From JAWXBG01 sp044375415 (GTDB lineage: Bacteria > Bacteroidota > Bacteroidia > Flavobacteriales_D > Sanyastnellaceae), in NCBI GenBank assembly GCA_044375415.1, contig JBILMS010000017.1, positions 1-53,611 of the forward strand: a DNA stretch of 53,611 nt. Direction: 5' to 3'. Of the stretch, positions 49,263 to 53,611 are shown in pieces. The translations under genes were made by a program, and so were the position numbers. Below the pieces are notes generated by a model. That model worked only from the letters and a program-made list of their open reading frames with translations. It did not search any database and had not been told where the DNA came from. Each line of letters starts with the position of its first letter. Positions within the stretch are counted from its first letter, which is position 1.

Positions 49263-50957
49263 TTATTTGAATTCATAATCGACACCCCACACTTGCGTCA
49301 ATAGTGTTTCCGGAGCATCTAATGCAACTGCATTTTTATGAGGTACCGGAGAAACAGGAGAGTTCTTTTCTAAATACTCTGTAATTGCCTTATGCAAAGT
49401 GTACTCGGTGTTACGAGAGTTTTTCACGCCTTTCATACGGCACAGAACATCCTCCGGATCCCCTTGCCTCTCACAAGCTGAAAGTTTATAAACTTTTTCT
49501 GTATCAAGCGGGCTTCCTGCTATTTCAACACTTTGAACTCGTTTTCCTTTTTCACCGAATGCATTAAAAATAACTTTCATGCCGCTGAATTTCACAACCC
49601 ATCCACCAAATCGTTCTGAGGCATTTTTTGCAAATACATTATTCAACTCCTTTTCTAACCATTCCTTGATTTGTTTGCCGCTGGCTTCCGCTACCCGCAC
49701 AACACTATCAACAGGAAGCATATCGAAAAGATAACCATTTGTAATGGGCACATTACCCGTATGATCACGTGTTACCCGAGGTGGACAAAATCGAAACCCA
49801 TTCGACAATACAACATCAACTTCCGGGAGTTTCCATTTCAGTGCATCCAAGATCATTGTGTCGATCGTGTTTTCGATAACGAAATAACGATAGAGTGGTT
49901 CAGTACTATAACCAATAATTTTGTTTATCTCCTCAGTAAAAGGTTTCTCAAACGACTGTATGAGCTTATCCATCGAAGAATCCGCGCGACAGTTTTTTTC
50001 CGAAATTTCATCCAGAAAGTACTGATCCGAGATGACTTTTCCATCTTTAATTTTCAACTGCAATTTGCCCACAAAAGAGCCAAAAGCACCGGGTTCTACC
50101 ACCTTCGAATACTTGCAAACGATGGGCTTGCGCACACGTTCGTGTGTGTCGCCTCCAAGAATGTAATCTACCCCCGAACACGCCTCTTGATTAGCCAAGT
50201 GAATCTGTTGCGAAAGACCGAGGTGTGAGAGAAGAAGTATATAAGAACATCCTTCCTGATTCTTGAGCACATCAACGAAATGAGCTAAATTTTCCTCCGG
50301 TTGAGTGTAGAGGATTCCTTTACTGTAAGCTGGAGACTGCCGTAGTGGCACCAAGGGATCCGTATAAGATAAGAATCCAATTTTCACCCCGGCCACATGC
50401 CAAATATAATAGGGCTGAAAAATGAGTTCTCCTCTTTTTCCATCTCCCAGATCATGGTACATATTCGCGCAAATCTTCGGAGCTTGAAGAGCACCCAAAA
50501 GCTTTTGCATATTCTGCTTGCCATATATCACTTCCCAATTCCCGGGAATGTATAAATCATATTTCAATGCATTTAAAATGGGAACCAAGGCCTGTCCTGT
50601 AGTTTTAACAGAAAGCTCACTTCCCTGAAACATATCCCCGGTATCTATTACAAAAGAATACGGATTTTTTTTACGCTCCTTTTTTAGGTATGTCGAGAGC
50701 ATAGAGTATCCGCCGGTTTTCCTAAAAACGGCCTTTCCATTCTCCCAAAACAATTCATCATGCGGATGCAATTGGCAATGCACATCGGTAGTTTGCAGGA
50801 TATTCAAAACGACTTCACCTTTTGAACCATCGTCATCAGGCAACAAAAGATTCTCATTTTGGGACTCGATAGCCATAGTAGCAACAGGAGCCAAGAGGCC
50901 AACACCGGCACCTACAATTCCAATGTTTTTAATGAAATCTCTTCTGTTCTTTTTCAT
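49263..50957 (-). CDS. SoxB-like Tat-exported metallohydrolase (5'-nucleotidase family)
   Basis: 564 residues. Twin-arginine motif RRDFIKN (5-11) predicts folded, metallated export. The metallophosphatase domain shows TTDVHCQ (Asp58, His60), VIDTGDMFQGS (Asp108), PGNWEVIYG (Asn140, Trp141), LLSHLGLSQQ and GGDTHERV (about 264-271). The NWE (not NHE) sequence recalls the HWE of SoxB and differs from ordinary nucleotidases, while the GDTH in place of GHxH is odd. The C-terminal 5'-nucleotidase domain follows (LSNGFRFCPPRV, MLPVDSVVRV). SoxB hydrolyses sulfate from carrier-bound thiosulfonate, but SoxYZ is not seen here. Neighbours (TsdA-like, DsrE, YeeE) support sulfur chemistry. A nucleotidase is the alternative. 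Confidence 0.8.
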   Translation of the reverse strand: MKKNRRDFIKNIGIVGAGVGLLAPVATMAIESQNENLLLPDDDGSKGEVVLNILQTTDVHCQLHPHDELFWENGKAVFRKTGGYSMLSTYLKKERKKNPYSFVIDTGDMFQGSELSVKTTGQALVPILNALKYDLYIPGNWEVIYGKQNMQKLLGALQAPKICANMYHDLGDGKRGELIFQPYYIWHVAGVKIGFLSYTDPLVPLRQSPAYSKGILYTQPEENLAHFVDVLKNQEGCSYILLLSHLGLSQQIHLANQEACSGVDYILGGDTHERVRKPIVCKYSKVVEPGAFGSFVGKLQLKIKDGKVISDQYFLDEISEKNCRADSSMDKLIQSFEKPFTEEINKIIGYSTEPLYRYFVIENTIDTMILDALKWKLPEVDVVLSNGFRFCPPRVTRDHTGNVPITNGYLFDMLPVDSVVRVAEASGKQIKEWLEKELNNVFAKNASERFGGWVVKFSGMKVIFNAFGEKGKRVQSVEIAGSPLDTEKVYKLSACERQGDPEDVLCRMKGVKNSRNTEYTLHKAITEYLEKNSPVSPVPHKNAVALDAPETLLTQVWGVDYEFK

Positions 50958-50993
50958 CTGTACAAACTTGATATATCAACTCTTATCCTCAAT

Positions 50994-52058
50994 CTATTTT
51001 TTTCTTTCTAATTCGATGGGGCCAAATGGACCAAATTTATGCTGCGATTCGGTAAATGAATCTGAATATGGACCAAACGGATGATCCACAGGTTTCTTCG
51101 ATTTGTCGGGCCAATCCAAAGGTACATCCTTATGAGGTCTATTTTGAGAATTTACAAAGGCTGCCAGATCCCATGCCTCCTCATCTGTCAACTGCGGATT
51201 TTCGTGGGTAGCTCCCAAAGGCATATTATATTTTGCGTACTTAGCGAAGTTACTCAGTCTGAATAATCCTGCGGCATCATTGTAGCTTGCTTCACCCCAC
51301 AAAGGCGGATATAGATATTCATTTTTTTCTTCTTTTAAAATCCCTTCTCCATTCGGCATGTGGCAACTTTGACATTTAGATGCATATACTTCCTTTCCCT
51401 TGATGGGATCTGCTGCTCTATCTAAAAATGCAAGTTCTTTGAGACCGGAACCCGCTGCCTTCTCCCCCTTTACAACATTGCTACCCAAAAACTCAATATA
51501 TGACCTAATAGCAAGCATTTCTCTGCTATTAGTGTCCAACGGTTGACCGTTCAAGCTGCGTTCGAAACAATCGTTCACGCGTTTAAAAATGTCTTCCATT
51601 CCTCCACTTCTTGCTCTGAATTTGGGATAGGTCGCTGCCACCGATCCATAGTTATTACCAAAAATGCGAGTTCCACCATCAAGATGACAATTTTGACAAT
51701 TCATTCCATTTGTTTGCTTACTTACATTTCCATTTGGACCAAAGTAAATCGAAGTGTGAACTATGAGTTCCTTTCCATAAGCGACTAGTTCTTTTTGCGA
51801 TGGATCCAGTATCGTTTCCATGAGCGGAGACTCCCAATAAAGACTCTTTTCCTCAAGAGCTTTAGGTTCGCCGGATTTGTCAAATGTCGATCTATTCAAA
51901 TCAATCAAATCAGCGAACGCATCATTGATTTTCTCACGATTGGAAAAATAGATGGGCGACAAAATCACGGCTACCAGTAACACTGCAATTAGGTTTACCA
52001 TCTTCTGGATGACTTTTAGAAGATGCTCTCGCGTAGGATCATTCATCATTTCATTCAT
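50994..52058 (-). CDS. tsdA: TsdA-like dihaem cytochrome c (probable thiosulfate dehydrogenase)
   Basis: 354 residues. A single hydrophobic anchor (about 20-38) fixes it to the inner membrane, with the haem domains in the periplasm. Haem motifs: CQNCH (121-125) and CQSCH (229-233). Between them, RVNDCFERSLNG (about 160-171) matches the TsdA signature; its Cys164 corresponds to the unusual axial Cys ligand of haem 1. A Met (about 279, YNMPLG) is a suitable ligand for haem 2. TsdA joins two thiosulfates to tetrathionate or runs the reverse. The motif EM.AIRSYIEFLGS also fits. Close in the operon to the DUF6691 (14 bp) and SoxB-like (36 bp) genes. Confidence 0.85.
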   Translation of the reverse strand: MNEMMNDPTREHLLKVIQKMVNLIAVLLVAVILSPIYFSNREKINDAFADLIDLNRSTFDKSGEPKALEEKSLYWESPLMETILDPSQKELVAYGKELIVHTSIYFGPNGNVSKQTNGMNCQNCHLDGGTRIFGNNYGSVAATYPKFRARSGGMEDIFKRVNDCFERSLNGQPLDTNSREMLAIRSYIEFLGSNVVKGEKAAGSGLKELAFLDRAADPIKGKEVYASKCQSCHMPNGEGILKEEKNEYLYPPLWGEASYNDAAGLFRLSNFAKYAKYNMPLGATHENPQLTDEEAWDLAAFVNSQNRPHKDVPLDWPDKSKKPVDHPFGPYSDSFTESQHKFGPFGPIELERKK

Positions 52059-52072
52059 GGCAGTGATACATT

Positions 52073-52486
52073 TTAGTGCGGAAGTTTATCCTTAAACAAA
52101 CCATATAGAAAAGTGCCAAAAATGGCGGATACAAAGACAATAGTCATGGTTAAATATCCATATCCGATATTCACAACCATGGGTCCCGGACAGGCGCCCG
52201 AAAGCGCCCAACCCAAACCAAAGATCGCTCCTCCAAGGATATATCGAACTATCGACTTCTCTTTAGGATGAAATGAAATCGGATTTCCTTCGTAATCGCG
52301 AATTCTATTTTTCTTGATGAACCATACTCCGATAACGCCAACAGCGACCGCGGTACCTATTATTCCATACATGTGAAAAGATTGGAACCTAAACATCTCT
52401 TGAATGCGATACCACGAAAGCGCTTCTGATTTGGCCATTACAATGCCAAATAAAACGCCTGTAATTAAAAATTTTAAAAGTTTCAT
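52073..52486 (-). CDS. DUF6691/YeeE-like inner-membrane protein, small half
   Basis: 137 residues with about four membrane segments. The YeeE/YedE signature GWALSGACPGPMVV (about 93-106) holds the conserved Cys. Such small proteins occur paired with a YeeE half-protein; some fused or paired versions import thiosulfate or sulfur (TsuA/YeeE; PmpA/PmpB-type). It follows the larger YeeE gene by 15 bp and precedes tsdA by 14 bp. Function in sulfur uptake or sulfane transfer is inferred from family and position. Confidence 0.85.
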   Translation of the reverse strand: MKLLKFLITGVLFGIVMAKSEALSWYRIQEMFRFQSFHMYGIIGTAVAVGVIGVWFIKKNRIRDYEGNPISFHPKEKSIVRYILGGAIFGLGWALSGACPGPMVVNIGYGYLTMTIVFVSAIFGTFLYGLFKDKLPH

Positions 52487-52501
52487 TTGGAGGTAGTGGT
52501 A

Positions 52502-53059
52502 TTAAAAAATAAGGGGAAAGAAAACATGCGTCATTAAAAGTCCGCCTATAAAGAAGCCTACAACGGCAATCATAGATGGAACTTGAAGATCAGATATGCC
52601 GCTTATAGCGTGACCCGAGGTGCAGCCACCGGCATATCGCGAACCAAAACCAACCAGAATTCCTCCTATTACCAGAATAAGAATATTCTTGAAATCCGAT
52701 AAGGCAGCAATCGAAAATAATTCAGTTGGCTGAATGCCTTGAGGCTCCGAAAAACCTAGCTCTCCCATATCTGTCATGGTAGACTCAGCAAGAACAAATG
52801 TGCTTTCGTTGCTTAAAAATTCTGAAGCGACGTATCCTCCGATAATAGCACCTATCAGAAATACAAGATTCCATACTTGTGTTTTCCAATTGAATTGAAA
52901 AAAGCTAACATTTTTCCCGGCCCCAGCTACAGCACATAGAGTTCGCAGGTTTGATGAAAAACCAAATGACTTCCCAAAATAAAGAAGTGCAAACATCACG
53001 GTGGCTATAATTATTCCAGAAAACCACCACGGCCATGGATTCATAATAAAGTCTGTCAT
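52502..53059 (-). CDS. YeeE/YedE-family inner-membrane protein, large half
   Basis: 185 residues, about five membrane segments. The conserved GGCTSGHAISG (about 148-158) with its Cys is the YeeE/YedE signature; another Cys (LCAVAG, about 42) lies on the first half. This family includes the thiosulfate importer TsuA. Paired with the DUF6691 gene (15 bp), and 2 bp after the UspA gene on the 5' side, so cotranscribed. A transporter for thiosulfate or persulfide is likely, though the exact substrate is not provable here. Confidence 0.85.
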   Translation of the reverse strand: MTDFIMNPWPWWFSGIIIATVMFALLYFGKSFGFSSNLRTLCAVAGAGKNVSFFQFNWKTQVWNLVFLIGAIIGGYVASEFLSNESTFVLAESTMTDMGELGFSEPQGIQPTELFSIAALSDFKNILILVIGGILVGFGSRYAGGCTSGHAISGISDLQVPSMIAVVGFFIGGLLMTHVFFPLIF

Positions 53060-53061
53060 TT

Positions 53062-53611
53062 CTATTTTGATTTAATGTGGTAAGAAATTATTGGTTTGAA
53101 CATGTGGTTGATGAGCTTTTCGGTTGCACTTGTATGGAATAAACCGGCCTTACCATGTGTGCCCATGCAGATAATGTCCATTTCGCTTATTTGATTGAAA
53201 TGAATCACCCCACTTTCAATGTCTTTATCGTAAAGAGTATGAAATTCTGTATTCACCAAGTCATGTGCTTTGACAAAAGCAGACATGTTATTAAGTACTT
53301 TTTCACGTGTTGACTCCGATTCGTCTTTTATTATTTGGAGCAAGTGAACTTTGGTTCCGAAGGCTTTTACCAACTTTCGGAGTAACTCCAGGTCTTGTCC
53401 ATCCTGTTCGTGAAAATCATGTACCAGGAGTATATTTTCTATCACCAGATCAGATCGATCGCACATAAGAGAGAGAACCGGAATAACAGATCTTCGGGCA
53501 ACCATTTGTGTTTCACTTCCCGAGAGTTTTTCTTTCAATCCCCAAGCTCCTTTTGTGCCCATGACAATTAAATCGAAACGACCTTTTTCAGAAAAGGAAA
53601 TAACAGTATCT
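53062..53611 (-). CDS. Two-domain universal stress protein, 5' end outside window
   Basis: The frame is open to the window edge (first full codon GAT at 53608-53610). The in-frame ATG at 53562 is internal: the residues before it (RFDLIVMGTKGAWGLKE) are the end of a first UspA domain, with GSETQMVARRSVIPVL as the GSxTxxV phosphate-binding motif and the final strand. The second domain follows (NILLVHDF to KPIISYHIKSK, with MGTHGKAG and SATEKLI). The visible part is 183 residues. UspA-type proteins sit at the heads of several sulfur/stress operons; here only a regulatory or stress role can be inferred. Confidence 0.85.
   Translation of the reverse strand, partial: DTVISFSEKGRFDLIVMGTKGAWGLKEKLSGSETQMVARRSVIPVLSLMCDRSDLVIENILLVHDFHEQDGQDLELLRKLVKAFGTKVHLLQIIKDESESTREKVLNNMSAFVKAHDLVNTEFHTLYDKDIESGVIHFNQISEMDIICMGTHGKAGLFHTSATEKLINHMFKPIISYHIKSK

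Noticed and set aside
49671..50228. 185-codon plus-strand frame opposite the SoxB-like gene
   Set aside because: It lies wholly antisense to a clear protein family with intact motifs; composition is that of a shadow frame.
53062..53562. UspA gene starting at the ATG at 53562
   Set aside because: The in-frame residues upstream continue a normal UspA strand, so that ATG is internal and the gene runs off the window.

Overview
The window comes from a member of the Bacteroidota, most likely the Flavobacteriia (order Flavobacteriales, perhaps a Crocinitomicaceae-like or related marine/freshwater lineage). The evidence is the DNA (AT-rich), the many secreted proteins ending in type IX secretion (T9SS) sorting domains, a gliding-motility-type (CHU_C) C-terminus, SprB-like repeats, FG-GAP/ASPIC adhesin-like proteins, and -7 promoter boxes of the Bacteroidota type TAnnTTTG. 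The genus is inference. No tRNA, rRNA, CRISPR array, transposase or phage gene was seen.

Left part (1-13.7 kb): a 5'-complete but 3'-truncated secreted Cys-rich protein with a 202-residue internal duplication; an MFS transporter; a PKD/CHU_C surface protein; a housekeeping block on the minus strand (DEAD-box RNA helicase, DUF4197 lipoprotein, exonuclease III); an FG-GAP/ASPIC T9SS protein; a decayed LuxR-type DNA-binding domain (pseudogene); a YCF48/BNR-type T9SS protein; and an orphan B12-binding radical SAM enzyme with an atypical C-x4-C-x2-C cluster motif.

Middle part (13.7-38 kb): a repeat-filled spacer; the fused B12-dependent mutase/GTPase IcmF; a two-repeat T9SS protein with a DUF4397-like core; a probable tRNA-queuosine mannosyltransferase-like glycosyltransferase coupled to a cupin; a 1353-residue BNR/LamG-like T9SS protein; an SDR oxidoreductase; CCA-adding enzyme; a PhoD-like phosphatase; and three paralogous FG-GAP/ASPIC/SprB-repeat T9SS proteins, two of them divergently transcribed from a shared 382-bp spacer.

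Right part (38-45 kb): a molybdenum-cofactor group (MoaC, and MobA fused to an unusual N-terminal domain) beside a large iron-sulfur/molybdopterin formate-dehydrogenase alpha subunit with Cys at the active site. A SRPBCC/GyrI-like protein and a BaiN-type flavoprotein lie between them. A second repeat-filled spacer (45.1 kb) carries, in inverted orientation, the same ordered set of motifs as the 13.7-kb spacer. Then comes a translationally coupled four-gene minus-strand cluster (DUF1801, small secreted protein, alpha/beta hydrolase lipoprotein, MmcQ/YjbR).

Right end (47.3-53.6 kb): the most interesting region is a tightly packed minus-strand operon reading UspA (cut by the window edge) > YeeE/YedE > DUF6691 (YeeE-like) > TsdA-like dihaem cytochrome c > SoxB-like Tat-exported metallohydrolase > periplasmic DsrE-like protein > outer-membrane porin-like protein. 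Together they look like a complete envelope route for thiosulfate or sulfane sulfur: porin entry, oxidation or hydrolysis in the periplasm, a sulfur carrier, and inner-membrane uptake. No SoxYZ, SoxXA or SoxCD gene is visible in the window, so the SoxB-like enzyme would need another substrate carrier. This is inference from family membership and gene order.
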